Below, one piece after another: positions 7,889-17,187 of a stretch of DNA of 64,000 nucleotides (positions within the stretch are counted from its first letter, which is position 1; each line of letters opens with the position of its first letter). The notes beneath the pieces were generated by a model. The model did no database searches. It saw nothing but the letters and a program-made list of their open reading frames with translations, and was not told where the DNA came from. The DNA lies in assembly GCA_013214355.1 (NCBI GenBank), contig JABSSL010000018.1:1-64000 (forward strand), written 5' to 3'. The position numbers were made by a program, and so were the translations under genes. This stretch comes from Saprospiraceae bacterium (lineage in GTDB: Bacteria; Bacteroidota; Bacteroidia; Chitinophagales; Saprospiraceae).

Positions 7889-10756
7889 TTACTCATTACC
7901 GAAAGTATAAGTCAATCGAGCAATAACTCTACGTCCAATTCTTGGCATATTCTGAAAGGCTCGGTATTCATTGTTGAAAATGTTTTGGCCAGATACATCA
8001 ATTGTCAAGCCATTATCAAAAGCGTATCCAAGACCTAGATCTACTAAATCTTTCACATCTGTATCTCCAGTATACTGTCCAACACTTGCAAAGAAAGAAT
8101 CATCATGCTGGAAAGATACATTGGCGCGGAAACCGTACTGAGGCGTATAGTTCAACCCTAATCTGTACTTGTTCCGTGGTGCGTTGAAGAAGATAGCCAA
8201 AGGAGAATCCGCAGGCTCACCTAATTCCTCTCCTCTGAATTCCGTATCACTTACAAAAGAGTAGTTGAACCAAGCAGAAAGATCGCTAGAGAAGTAATAT
8301 TCCATGGCTAGGTCAACCCCCCAGTAAGATGCCTCAGCATCTGGGAAGATACGGTATCCCGCAGGAACGTGGACAATGCCGTCGCCTTTCGGTACTAAGT
8401 TTGATTCTACCGCACCGAAAATGCCATATAATGGCGAGGCTTGGTCGTCAAAACCTTGTCCACCTGCTGCATAAGCACCACCAATCAAAGGAGCGATCTG
8501 AGCTGCTGCTGCCGCTGCACCTTCTGCTCCTAGCGCAGGTGTTAGTGCTCCAATCAAAACAGGAGTAATATCAGCCTGTACAGTAGATCCTAGATCACCA
8601 GCAACATTAGGCCCTTGCAAAGTCATGAGTGGCCCGATTTGGGTAAAGTCTGAGAATCCCTTTGTTCTGATGTTGTAGACATCGATAGATAAGCCAAACT
8701 TATCCGCAAATAAGCCCTTGTAACCGAATTCAAGCGTATTATTGATGGATACTGTGGCCGCATTTGTTGGGATCAACTCATTCAGTAAGGTATTATTCTC
8801 AAAAGCATTCACCCCTACCAATGTACCAGTAAAACCGCCCGGAGTATACTGGTTACGAAGATAGTCATCAAGGAATGGCGCTAATGCTGCGGTTTGAGGA
8901 TTCGCTTCTAAGGCTGGAATTAGCTGTGCTAAAACAGCGTCATTTACTGCTCCATACGGAACTGCTAATGGTAAACCTGGTGTACCAAATGGAAGATCAG
9001 GTACGCCCGGAATAGTCACATCAATAAGTGGATTATCACCAAATTCGTGCAGCTCACGTTGTCCTGCCAACCAGAAATCAAATAAGCCAGGCACTGGCGC
9101 ATTAACCGGGAAGTCAATGTTGTATACCAAGGCACCTGGAGGCGCTCCTGCGCGGTTATAGGTGGCGCGGAAGGTATGCTTAGGATCTGGCTTCCAAACC
9201 AAGGCTAATCTTGGAGAGAAAAATCCTTCATCTAGTATATTGAAATCATCATAGCGTCCTGCTGCTAGTAAATCTAACTTTGGAGAAATTGCAAATTTGG
9301 CTTGTAAGTATCCTCCAAAGATGCGGTAATCATCGTCATTTTCCCATCTACCATAAGTAAGATTCCTAGTGTTACTGATAGCTTGACGATAATCCACACC
9401 AAAGGTCCAATCTGCATTGAGGAAGTTAGGTGTTTCTATGTTATACTGTAACTGACCCTCAATCTGCTTTCTACCTACTGAGGACATATTCCCTGTTTGA
9501 TATAGGAAGGTGGGACGTTCCTCTGGGCCACCATCATTATCTATATAGAAGACTTGAGCAAATAAGCCACCTTTTTGTACACGCGTCTGTGCCCAATATT
9601 CGTTGGCTTGTGTTAAGCCTTCCCCTAAGTCATTATAGAAAACAGAAGAAGCCGTATTATATCCAGCTGCAACCGTAACACTTAGGTCATCCTGTGGACG
9701 GAATTCTAAGTGACCGTTGAAAGCGGCATTCCACCAGTCTGCTTGCATGGGATTACCATCACCATCTGGATCGAGATCATCTGCATTTAGCAAAGGAGTA
9801 CCTGGTTTTGTAAGGTCTACTCGACCATTGGTCACGGCTGGACGAACGATCGTAGTTCTTAGGTTGGCAATCTGTGCCGCATCATCCGGATCATCTGGAT
9901 CTAAGGTAAATTCATTACCACGGTTGTAAGTGGCATTGATCTTATACCCGAAGGTCTTATTTTCGTTGGCACCGGCATGGCGAACAGCAGACAAGAAAGT
10001 GCTTAATTCACCACCACCAATTTGAATCGTTGTTCCAGGGTGATCGATTGGGTTTTTCGTAATGAAGTGAATTACCCCTGAAGTTACCCCAGGTCCGTAT
10101 AGTGCAGAGCCTGGCCCTCGAACGACCTCAATTCTCTCCAAGTCAATATTCATAATCCCGGATTGATCCGATTGGAAAGTCCCAACACCAGGACCGATCA
10201 AACTACGATAATCCATGATGGGGAAAGCAGAGGTTCCGAATAAACCAGAAGAAGCACGCATCTCAATGTTAATCCGTGCGGCAGATTGTTGTTGGATTTG
10301 TACACCGGGTACATTAACCAAATTTCTCACTGGATCAGTCTGCGGAGTTCCTTCTAATTTCCGAGCACTTAGCACCGATATAGAAGCAGGAGCTTCCTGT
10401 ATCTTCTCCCGCTTTCTGGAGGCAGAAACCACTACCTGTTCAGTGAATATACCTTCAAGTAGCTGTACTTGGACAGGGCTGTTGTTGCTAACGGCTACTT
10501 CTTGGGTGGAGTACCCTGTGTAAGAAACTACCAGGGTGAGTGGGAGAGCAGCAGAGGTACTGAAAGCAAAATTGCCATCGAGATCAGTTACCGCTCCTTG
10601 CGTAGTTCCCTTAACGGTAACGTTTGCTCCAATCAATGGCTCTCCTGCATCATCAGTCACGGTACCGCTTAATTCGGTCTGTGCCCATGATACACTGCTT
10701 AGAGCAACCATTGCAAGAAGCAATAGCATGTACCGATAGTAAATATTAAATCTCAT
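7889..10756 (-). CDS. TonB-dependent outer-membrane receptor
   Basis: A 955-residue outer-membrane receptor. A signal peptide ends near SSVSWAQ. A carboxypeptidase-regulatory-like beta-sandwich follows (about 27-110, GTVTDDAGEPLIGANV). The plug domain spans about 120-235 and includes IEVVRGPGSALYGPGVTSGV. The beta-barrel runs to the C-terminus, ending in an aromatic strand (RLTYTFGNE). Such receptors import siderophores, haem, cobalamin or oligomers using TonB-ExbBD energy. There is no SusD partner nearby and no cobalamin riboswitch was recognised upstream, so the ligand is open. It is divergent from a TetR regulator 325 bp away, which could control it, though the regulator more naturally leads the downstream acyl-CoA block. 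Confidence 0.95.
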   Translation of the reverse strand: MRFNIYYRYMLLLLAMVALSSVSWAQTELSGTVTDDAGEPLIGANVTVKGTTQGAVTDLDGNFAFSTSAALPLTLVVSYTGYSTQEVAVSNNSPVQVQLLEGIFTEQVVVSASRKREKIQEAPASISVLSARKLEGTPQTDPVRNLVNVPGVQIQQQSAARINIEMRASSGLFGTSAFPIMDYRSLIGPGVGTFQSDQSGIMNIDLERIEVVRGPGSALYGPGVTSGVIHFITKNPIDHPGTTIQIGGGELSTFLSAVRHAGANENKTFGYKINATYNRGNEFTLDPDDPDDAAQIANLRTTIVRPAVTNGRVDLTKPGTPLLNADDLDPDGDGNPMQADWWNAAFNGHLEFRPQDDLSVTVAAGYNTASSVFYNDLGEGLTQANEYWAQTRVQKGGLFAQVFYIDNDGGPEERPTFLYQTGNMSSVGRKQIEGQLQYNIETPNFLNADWTFGVDYRQAISNTRNLTYGRWENDDDYRIFGGYLQAKFAISPKLDLLAAGRYDDFNILDEGFFSPRLALVWKPDPKHTFRATYNRAGAPPGALVYNIDFPVNAPVPGLFDFWLAGQRELHEFGDNPLIDVTIPGVPDLPFGTPGLPLAVPYGAVNDAVLAQLIPALEANPQTAALAPFLDDYLRNQYTPGGFTGTLVGVNAFENNTLLNELIPTNAATVSINNTLEFGYKGLFADKFGLSIDVYNIRTKGFSDFTQIGPLMTLQGPNVAGDLGSTVQADITPVLIGALTPALGAEGAAAAAAQIAPLIGGAYAAGGQGFDDQASPLYGIFGAVESNLVPKGDGIVHVPAGYRIFPDAEASYWGVDLAMEYYFSSDLSAWFNYSFVSDTEFRGEELGEPADSPLAIFFNAPRNKYRLGLNYTPQYGFRANVSFQHDDSFFASVGQYTGDTDVKDLVDLGLGYAFDNGLTIDVSGQNIFNNEYRAFQNMPRIGRRVIARLTYTFGNE

Positions 10757-11081
10757 GCCTATTAAGTTTAGATGATATTAATCAACCTTGAGTTAGTTTT
10801 TGGGGGAAACTGACTTGTTTTTGCACTGATAATACCATTAGGATGTAGTTCTTAGACTACGGTCAATACGTTGGTTTTCTACTATCTGTAAACTTTACTC
10901 TGATAAAAGCAATTCTGAGTGGAAAAATTGCAACTCTACCAAAGATCCGGTAAAGGTAAATTTTTAATTGTATTTTTATCCTGATCAAGGATACTTTTTT
11001 AGAATAAAAAACGGAATAGGTCTGCTGCTAAGAAATTTCATTTGAAATTGCAGAATTAATTACTTTACTTTGAGTTCAGTT
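10757..11081. other. Divergent intergenic region between TonB receptor and TetR gene
   Basis: About 325 bp, AT-rich, with promoters expected for both flanking genes. No convincing palindromic TetR operator or riboswitch was found by eye. The sequence TACTTTG at 11066-11072, close to the Bacteroidota -7 consensus, sits directly before the TetR ATG. Confidence 0.4.
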
Positions 11082-11750
11082 ATGCCAACGGTAATTTCAA
11101 AAAATAGAGACAAAGAAGAAGCCATTATTAGGGCGGCAGAAAAGGTCTTCTTTTCGGTGGGATACGAGAACGCCAAAATGGAAGACATCGCCAAGGTGTG
11201 TGATTTTAGTAAGGTTACCGTCTATTCTTACTTTACCAGTAAGGAAAATCTATATATGGCTTTAACCTACCGCGCGCTCCAACAACTGATCGACTTACTG
11301 TATTTACGCTGGGAAAAGAGTAGAAGTAGTAATGGTCTCGAAGCATTTATGGCTTTGGTCGAGGATTATTTGAATTTTTGTATCAAAAACAAGAATTATG
11401 CAGACCTAATCCTGAACTATTTAACCATCGTAAGGAGAACCGTGGCAGGGGAGAAATTGAACAAGATCTCAGAGGCCATGCAGAATAGTATTTTCTACAG
11501 AAAGATCAAAGGGATTCAAAATGTACCCATAGATATAGCGGTAGAGGAAATCATCCGAGGACAACAAGATGGAAGCATTACCGATAAAAAGTCTCCCTGG
11601 GTGATCCACCATATGATGTGGTCCATGATAACGGGCTTTGTTAAGGTCAATTATCAACCTAACCAGTCGACATTTATCAATGCAAATAATACAGAGTGGA
11701 AGTTACTTCTGTTATCTACGATTCGAGGGATTTGTTTGGATAAGGTATAG
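11082..11750 (+). CDS. TetR/AcrR-family transcriptional regulator
   Basis: A cytoplasmic one-component repressor of about 222 residues. The N-terminal helix-turn-helix (RAAEKVFFSVGYENAKMEDI, then VCDFSKVTVYSYFTSKENLY) is the classic TetR pattern in the first 60 residues. The remaining helical domain would bind a ligand and dimerise. The ATG at 11082 is preferred to an in-frame TTG at 11070, because the TTG overlaps a promoter-like TACTTTG. It lies 83 bp upstream of a FabG-like reductase in the same direction, so it probably leads or controls the acyl-CoA block at 11834-17133. Acyl-CoA as effector is an inference from FadR/PsrA-type TetR regulators. Confidence 0.88.
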   Translation: MPTVISKNRDKEEAIIRAAEKVFFSVGYENAKMEDIAKVCDFSKVTVYSYFTSKENLYMALTYRALQQLIDLLYLRWEKSRSSNGLEAFMALVEDYLNFCIKNKNYADLILNYLTIVRRTVAGEKLNKISEAMQNSIFYRKIKGIQNVPIDIAVEEIIRGQQDGSITDKKSPWVIHHMMWSMITGFVKVNYQPNQSTFINANNTEWKLLLLSTIRGICLDKV

Positions 11751-11833
11751 TGCGTCAAGGATGAACGGCCATTGATTGGCTTGACAGTCGGGAAAATAAT
11801 AGGATTCAAGAATAAAACATTTCAAGAAAAAAG

Positions 11834-12571
11834 ATGAGGCTAAAAGATAAAGTTGCCATCGTAACCGGAGGAGCAAGGGGAATTGGGCGAGCTATTAGCG
11901 AACTCTTTGCTAAGGAGGGAGCCACAGTGATCTTGTGGGACCTATTGGAAGATGGAAAACAAACGGCGGACGCGATCCTCCAAGCTGGGGGTACGGCTGA
12001 ATTCATGCACCTCTCTGTAACGGATGCCGCTGCTATACAAACTGCGGTAGAAGATATAGTTGCTCGCTACGGAAAAATCGATATTCTGATCAATAATGCT
12101 GGTATTACCCGCGATCGCACCTTATTGAAGATGTCCGAAGAAGAGTGGCAATCGGTTATAGATGTCAATTTGAAAGGGGTTTTTAATTGCACCAAGGCGG
12201 TTGTTCCACATATGAAAGCCAATGGATATGGACGAATAGTAACGGCCGCATCCAATGTTGGCTTACGCGGTAATTTTGGGCAAACCAACTACTCCGCTAC
12301 CAAGGCTGCAGTAATTGCTATGGCCAAGACCTGGACACTCGAGTTTGGTAAGTACGGAATTACCTCCAACTGTGTAGCGCCTGGCTTTACACTAACCGAA
12401 ATGACTGCTGCCATCCCTAAAGAGCATTTAACCAATGTGAAGGATACTATTCCTTTGCGCATAGTTGCAGACCCGATTGACATCGCCTATGGTTATCTAT
12501 ACCTAGCTTCTGAGGAAGCGCGATTTGTTTCGGGGATCTGCCTGACCATTGATGGGGGATGGTCTCGCTAG
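11834..12571 (+). CDS. SDR-family 3-oxoacyl reductase (FabG/PhaB-like)
   Basis: A 245-residue classical short-chain dehydrogenase/reductase. The cofactor loop TGGARGIG is at about 11-18 and NNAG at about 85-88. The catalytic region includes AASNVG and the YSATK (YxxxK) pair. The C-terminal GGWSR is typical of FabG-like enzymes. These reduce 3-oxoacyl-ACP or 3-oxoacyl-CoA with NAD(P)H, or run the reverse oxidation. With a MaoC hydratase next door, oxidation or reduction of (R)-3-hydroxyacyl-CoA is the likely job. First structural gene after the TetR regulator; 49 bp before the MaoC gene. Confidence 0.9.
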   Translation: MRLKDKVAIVTGGARGIGRAISELFAKEGATVILWDLLEDGKQTADAILQAGGTAEFMHLSVTDAAAIQTAVEDIVARYGKIDILINNAGITRDRTLLKMSEEEWQSVIDVNLKGVFNCTKAVVPHMKANGYGRIVTAASNVGLRGNFGQTNYSATKAAVIAMAKTWTLEFGKYGITSNCVAPGFTLTEMTAAIPKEHLTNVKDTIPLRIVADPIDIAYGYLYLASEEARFVSGICLTIDGGWSR

Positions 12572-12620
12572 CCTGATCAGCAATAAAGAACTCAGGTTCA
12601 AGTAAACTAATCGAAATATC

Positions 12621-13079
12621 ATGATGACTATTAGTACCCTTGATGCATTCAGAGAAATGGAGGGACAAGACTTACCAGTTACAGACTGGATGGAAGTGAG
12701 CCAGGAAATGGTGAACCACTTTGCCGAAGCCACTGGTGATTTTCAATGGATACATGTTGATGTTGAGCGAGCTAAGAAAGAATCTCCTTTTGGGGGACCC
12801 ATTGCACATGGATTTTTCTCGGTCTCACTGGCCTCTAAATTTATCATGGAAACGGTGAGCGTCGAAAGTGTAAAAATGGGTGTGAACTACGGCTTGGATA
12901 AGGTTCGATTTCCACATCCTGTTCCAGTAGGATCGCGAGTTCGGATGCATACGAAGGTAACTCAGATAGATGCTCAAGGCCCAAATGGCGTAAAGGTATT
13001 CTGGGATTGTACCTTGGAAATTGACGGAGTGGAGAAGCCGGCTTGTGTAGCCCGTTTCATTTCCTTGATGTTTGAATAA
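12621..13079 (+). CDS. MaoC-family (R)-specific enoyl-CoA hydratase
   Basis: A 152-residue single hot-dog-fold protein. It carries the hydratase-2 signature ATGDFQWIHVDVERAKKE with the catalytic Asp and His, followed by GPIAHGFFSVSL. The start is one of two consecutive ATG codons at 12621 and 12624. Enzymes of this family hydrate trans-2-enoyl-CoA to (R)-3-hydroxyacyl-CoA. It lies between two SDR genes, so its product could be passed to one of them. Length is normal for the short MaoC type. Confidence 0.9.
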   Translation: MMTISTLDAFREMEGQDLPVTDWMEVSQEMVNHFAEATGDFQWIHVDVERAKKESPFGGPIAHGFFSVSLASKFIMETVSVESVKMGVNYGLDKVRFPHPVPVGSRVRMHTKVTQIDAQGPNGVKVFWDCTLEIDGVEKPACVARFISLMFE

Positions 13080-13117
13080 TTTAATGGGGATCCGATCACC
13101 AAAAACGATGAGAATCA

Positions 13118-13894
13118 ATGGATAGTATAAAATCAGCCTTTCAATTAGAAGGGAAAGTGGCTATTGTTACGGGCTCTAGCAAGGGCATCGGTGAGGCAAT
13201 AGCCTGGGGATTGGCCGAGCACGGTGCTAAGGTCGTGATCAGCAGTAGAAAGCAAGAGGCCGTAGATGAGGTGGCTGCTCGCTTCCGCGAATCCGGATTG
13301 GATGCGGTCGGAATAGCCTGTCATATCGGGATAGATGAGCAGCGGAAGGCTTTGGTAGAACAGACGATAGCCCATTATGGAGGAGTGGATATTCTGGTGA
13401 ATAATGCGGCCATAAATCCAGTCTTTGGTCCAGTGGAAGAAGCTTCTGACGCTGTATTCGATAAGATCATGGGTGTGAACGTGAAGGCTCCTTGGGCCCT
13501 CTCGAATCTGTGTTTGCCGTCTATGAAGGAAAGAGGAGGTGGGAGCGTGATCAATATTAGTTCAGTGGAGGGCTTGCATCCTGGCTTTGGTCTCGGTCTA
13601 TATAGTGTTAGCAAAGCTGCCATGATTATGCTTACTAAAAACCAAGCGAAGGAATGGGGAAAATTCGGTGTTCGATCGAATGCTATTTGTCCCGGTCTGG
13701 TGAAAACAAAACTCAGCGAGGCACTTTGGCAAAATGAAAAACTGATGGCAAAGCTGGAGAAGACCTTGCCCAGTGGCCGCATGGCCCTTCCTAAGGAAAT
13801 GGCTGGCTTGGCTGTATTGCTGGCTTCGGATGCCTCTTCTTACATGACAGGCGGAGTATATGCCAATGACGGAGGCTATTTGATCGGCGGCTAG
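13118..13894 (+). CDS. SDR-family oxidoreductase
   Basis: A 258-residue classical SDR. It has TGSSKGIG at about 19-26, NNAA at about 95-98, the ISSVEG serine region and the YSVSK catalytic pair. It ends in a glycine-rich GGVYANDGGYLIGG tail. It is distinct from the SDR at 11834 (a different N-terminal extension and a longer substrate loop), so the operon has two non-redundant reductases or dehydrogenases. It lies 38 bp after the MaoC gene and 51 bp before an acyl-CoA dehydrogenase. DHRS4-like or acyl-CoA-directed activity is plausible; the substrate is not determinable. Confidence 0.88.
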   Translation: MDSIKSAFQLEGKVAIVTGSSKGIGEAIAWGLAEHGAKVVISSRKQEAVDEVAARFRESGLDAVGIACHIGIDEQRKALVEQTIAHYGGVDILVNNAAINPVFGPVEEASDAVFDKIMGVNVKAPWALSNLCLPSMKERGGGSVINISSVEGLHPGFGLGLYSVSKAAMIMLTKNQAKEWGKFGVRSNAICPGLVKTKLSEALWQNEKLMAKLEKTLPSGRMALPKEMAGLAVLLASDASSYMTGGVYANDGGYLIGG

Positions 13895-13945
13895 GCTTAG
13901 CAAGAACGATTGTTATTTATTACCCATATTTAATCAAAAGAATCA

Positions 13946-15160
13946 ATGAATTTCGAATACACTGATAGAGCCAAAGAACTCCAGGCACGCGTAAAGGAGT
14001 TCATGGACTTGTACATATATCCTCATGAAAAGGAATGGTTTGAGTTTTCTTTGAAGCCCGAAAATGCTTGGAAGAAATGGCCCAAAATGGAAGAAATTAA
14101 GGCGCAAGCCAAAGCTCAAGGGCTATGGAATTTGTTTCTTCCTAAGGCTTATGGAGATCTCAGCCCTGGCTTGACCAATTTGGAATATGCTCCTTTGGCA
14201 GAATTAATGGGGCAGGTGAGATGGGCTTCCGAGGTCTTTAACTGTAGCGCACCTGATACGGGGAATATGGAGGTGTTGGCCAAATATGGTACCCCTGCGC
14301 AGCAAGAACAATGGTTGAAGCCCTTAATGGCAGGTGAAATCCGGTCGGCTTTCTTGATGACGGAACCAGAAGTGGCTTCCTCGGATGCCACCAATATTTG
14401 CACTACTATCCAAGCTGATGGAGATGAATATGTCATCAATGGTCGAAAATGGTGGTCGTCGGGAGCTATGGATCCCCATTGTAAGATTGCTATCGTAATG
14501 GGTAAAACAGATCCAAATGCTGGTCGCCATCACCAACAAAGTATGATCTTAGTTCCCTTGGATACCCCCGGTCTCAAAGTACTCCGTCACTTGACGGTGT
14601 TCGGCTACAGCGATTCTCCGGAAGGGCACGCCGAAGTCTTACTGGACAATGTGCGAGTGCCAAAAGAGAATCTGTTGCTAGGAGAGGGGAGAGGATTTGA
14701 AATTGCACAAGGGCGATTGGGACCAGGACGAATTCATCACTGTATGCGATTGGTGGGAATGGCTCAACGTTCCTTGGAATTGATGAGTAGGAGAGTAGCT
14801 GAGCGTGTTGCCTTTGGCCGATCTATTAAGGACTTCAGTAGTATACGTCAAGATATTGCCAAGTCGAGATGTGAAATTGAACAAGCTCGTCTGTTGACCT
14901 TATCCGCTGCCGATAAAATGGATCGTTTTGGCAACAAGGAGGCTCGAGACTTGATTGCGATGATCAAGATTGTGGCTCCATCCATGGCACAAACCGTAAT
15001 CGATAGAGCTATTCAAGCACATGGTGGAATGGGCGTTAGTGGAGACACACCTCTTGCTGGATTCTTTGCCGCTGCTCGAACAATTCGCTTAGCTGATGGT
15101 CCAGATGAGGTACATATGTATCAACTGGGTAGAAATACGGTGAAGATGTATACTGAGTAA
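13946..15160 (+). CDS. Acyl-CoA dehydrogenase (ACAD10/11-like)
   Basis: A 404-residue FAD-dependent flavoprotein that introduces the alpha-beta double bond into acyl-CoA. It shows the [17 protein letters not shown]/substrate motif and GRKWWSSGA in the middle strand domain. The C-terminal helical domain has [14 protein letters not shown] and [16 protein letters not shown]. The ADGPDEVH segment takes the place of the EGTSEI motif of ordinary acyl-CoA dehydrogenases and points to the ACAD10/11 subgroup, which is linked to long or branched acyl-CoAs and 4-hydroxy acids. Fifth gene of the block after TetR, SDR, MaoC and SDR. Electrons would pass to ETF, which is not encoded here. Confidence 0.9.
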   Translation: MNFEYTDRAKELQARVKEFMDLYIYPHEKEWFEFSLKPENAWKKWPKMEEIKAQAKAQGLWNLFLPKAYGDLSPGLTNLEYAPLAELMGQVRWASEVFNCSAPDTGNMEVLAKYGTPAQQEQWLKPLMAGEIRSAFLMTEPEVASSDATNICTTIQADGDEYVINGRKWWSSGAMDPHCKIAIVMGKTDPNAGRHHQQSMILVPLDTPGLKVLRHLTVFGYSDSPEGHAEVLLDNVRVPKENLLLGEGRGFEIAQGRLGPGRIHHCMRLVGMAQRSLELMSRRVAERVAFGRSIKDFSSIRQDIAKSRCEIEQARLLTLSAADKMDRFGNKEARDLIAMIKIVAPSMAQTVIDRAIQAHGGMGVSGDTPLAGFFAAARTIRLADGPDEVHMYQLGRNTVKMYTE

Positions 15161-15202
15161 TGGTAAAACAATAGCTTCCTCATTTATGAACAGCTCTTTT
15201 GT

Positions 15203-15263
15203 GGCCTGGCGGTGTTAAAAAGCCTCGTCGAAGCGCTGCTTCGCCTACGTTTTTTGCCTAGCC
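15203..15263. repeat. Imperfect palindromic intergenic element
   Basis: Between the dehydrogenase and carboxylase genes lies an imperfect palindrome. Outer arms GGCCTGGC and GCCTAGCC flank A-rich and T-rich runs, and the centre is a 6-bp hairpin CGAAGC-GCT-GCTTCG (15229-15243). A six-T run follows 6 nt after the hairpin, so it might end transcription weakly. Its build recalls the larger palindromes at 44034-44161 and 44667-44792. Confidence 0.5.
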
Positions 15264-15339
15264 AATCAACAAAATAGCTTATTCAAAAAACGGGAACTTA
15301 TTTTTTCACCATTACTGAATAATGCCATCAATCTAACTT

Positions 15340-17133
15340 ATGGCTAGAGAGCAGATTTTATCGCCGATGCCTGGTGTCGTTATTGAGATCCAGGCCTCGG
15401 CCCAAACAGCTATTCGCAAAGGACAAAGCTTGTTCATTGTGGAAGCCATGAAAATGGAGAATACCATTCTGTCAAAAGTAGATGGCGTGGTGCAGGAGAT
15501 ACTCGTCAAGCAGGGCGATGTTGTTCGGAAAGGGCAACCCTTGCTCACTTACCAAAAGGCAGCTCCTCAGACTGTCACCGTTCAAGAAAAAGATAAGGAA
15601 GATATCAATGCTATTCGGCCCGATTTGCAGGCCCTACGCGATCGCCGCCAATTCTTGCAGGATGAAGCGCGACCGGAGGCAGTTGCTAAACGAGCAGCTA
15701 AAGGACAATTGACGGCTCGTCAGAATTTAGCCCTGCTTTGCGATGAAGGAACCTTCCGAGAATATGGAGCACTGGCTGTAGCGGCACAGCGAAACCGTAG
15801 ATCAGAAGAGGATTTGATAAAAAATACGCCCGCGGATGGTTTGGTTTGCGGAATGGCCTCAATCAATCGAGAATTATTTGATGGCCAAGCCCAGAATTGC
15901 GCCGTGATGGCCTACGACTATACCGTGTTGGCAGGTACGCAAGGCATGTACAATCACTATAAGATGGATCGACTCCTGGGGGTAGCTGCAAAAAAAAGAC
16001 TGCCTGTTGTTCTGTTTGCTGAAGGGGGAGGCGGGCGCCCAGGAGATGTAGATGTACAGACGGTAGCTGGTCTACACATTATGACTTTCTACGAATTTGC
16101 GAAGCTGGATGGACTGGTTCCCAGAGTCAGCATTGTTTCTGGCTATTGCTTTGCTGGAAACGCCGCTTTGGCAGGGGCTTCTGATATCATCATCGCGACC
16201 GAAAACACGAGTATCGGCATGGGTGGACCTGCCATGGTGGAAGGAGGAGGCTTAGGCCGATTTCATCCCAAAGAAATTGGACCAGCGGCAAGTCAAGAGG
16301 TCAATGGAGTCATTGATGTATTGGTAAAAGATGAAAAGGAGGCTATTCAGGCTGCTAAGCAATATTTGGCCTACTTCCAAGGCCGCATGAACGACTATGA
16401 AGTGGCGGATCAGCGCCTTTTGCGTCAAATGATTCCACTCAATCGCAAACGTGTTTTTGACATTCGGGAAGTAGTAGCCACTCTAGCAGATAAGGATTCT
16501 GTCTTCGAATTGGGTCGAGCAACAGCTCAGAGCATGTTCACCGGCTTAATTCGTGTGGAGGGGCATTCCATTGGAGTATTAGCAAATGATGCCCAATACG
16601 ATGCCGGGGCCATTACCAGTACTGGAGCAGCAAAGGCTGTACGGCTGTTAAAATTATGCCAAAACTTTGGTATTCCAGTATTATCTCTAGTAGATACACC
16701 GGGTATCATGGTGGGACCGGAAGCCGAAAAGTCAGGTACCGTCAAACATGCTGCTGAACTTTTCAAAATTGGGGCTAAACTCAACGTACCCACCTTTGCT
16801 GTGGTGCTGCGAAGAGCCTATGGATTAGGAGCAATGGCCATGACCGGAGGCAGTTTTCATGCGCCAGACTTCATCGTATCCTGGCCCAGTGGAGAGTTTG
16901 GAGCCATGGGGTTGGAAGGGGCCATTAAGTTGGGCTATCGTAGAGAATTGGAGGCGATTACTGATCCTGCCGAACGAAAAGCTACCTACGAGAAAATGTT
17001 GGCTATGGCTTATGAGAGGGGCAAGGCTACGAACATGGCGGCCTATCTTGAGATCGATGAAGTAATCGACCCAGTGGATACCCGAGCTTGGATTGCGACG
17101 GGCTTACAAGACAAAAGAGGTATCCCAAGCTAA
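15340..17133 (+). CDS. Biotin-carrier/carboxyltransferase fusion of an acyl-CoA carboxylase
   Basis: A 597-residue fusion. Residues 1-75 form a biotinyl/lipoyl-type domain with the biotin site EAMKMEN (Lys38). A linker leads to a full carboxyltransferase of the propionyl/methylcrotonyl-CoA carboxylase beta type (about 90-590). Carboxyltransferase motifs include FAEGGGGRPGD, SGYCFAGNAALAG, SIGMGGPAMVEGGG and LVDTPGIMVGPEAE. Usually the carrier domain is fused to biotin carboxylase in the alpha subunit. Here it is at the N-terminus of the carboxyltransferase and no biotin carboxylase gene is in the window, so that half-reaction must be supplied elsewhere. Likely role: carboxylation of an acyl-CoA, or decarboxylation in reverse, in the same pathway as 11834-15160. 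The substrate is unknown. Confidence 0.88.
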   Translation: MAREQILSPMPGVVIEIQASAQTAIRKGQSLFIVEAMKMENTILSKVDGVVQEILVKQGDVVRKGQPLLTYQKAAPQTVTVQEKDKEDINAIRPDLQALRDRRQFLQDEARPEAVAKRAAKGQLTARQNLALLCDEGTFREYGALAVAAQRNRRSEEDLIKNTPADGLVCGMASINRELFDGQAQNCAVMAYDYTVLAGTQGMYNHYKMDRLLGVAAKKRLPVVLFAEGGGGRPGDVDVQTVAGLHIMTFYEFAKLDGLVPRVSIVSGYCFAGNAALAGASDIIIATENTSIGMGGPAMVEGGGLGRFHPKEIGPAASQEVNGVIDVLVKDEKEAIQAAKQYLAYFQGRMNDYEVADQRLLRQMIPLNRKRVFDIREVVATLADKDSVFELGRATAQSMFTGLIRVEGHSIGVLANDAQYDAGAITSTGAAKAVRLLKLCQNFGIPVLSLVDTPGIMVGPEAEKSGTVKHAAELFKIGAKLNVPTFAVVLRRAYGLGAMAMTGGSFHAPDFIVSWPSGEFGAMGLEGAIKLGYRRELEAITDPAERKATYEKMLAMAYERGKATNMAAYLEIDEVIDPVDTRAWIATGLQDKRGIPS

Positions 17134-17187
17134 GTTGAGACACCTTACTGATGTTGTGAAAATTACTATACCTAAAACCCTATATCT

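Noticed and set aside
10757-11081. Cobalamin or other riboswitch upstream of the TonB receptor
   Set aside because: No conserved riboswitch core could be found on either strand by eye.
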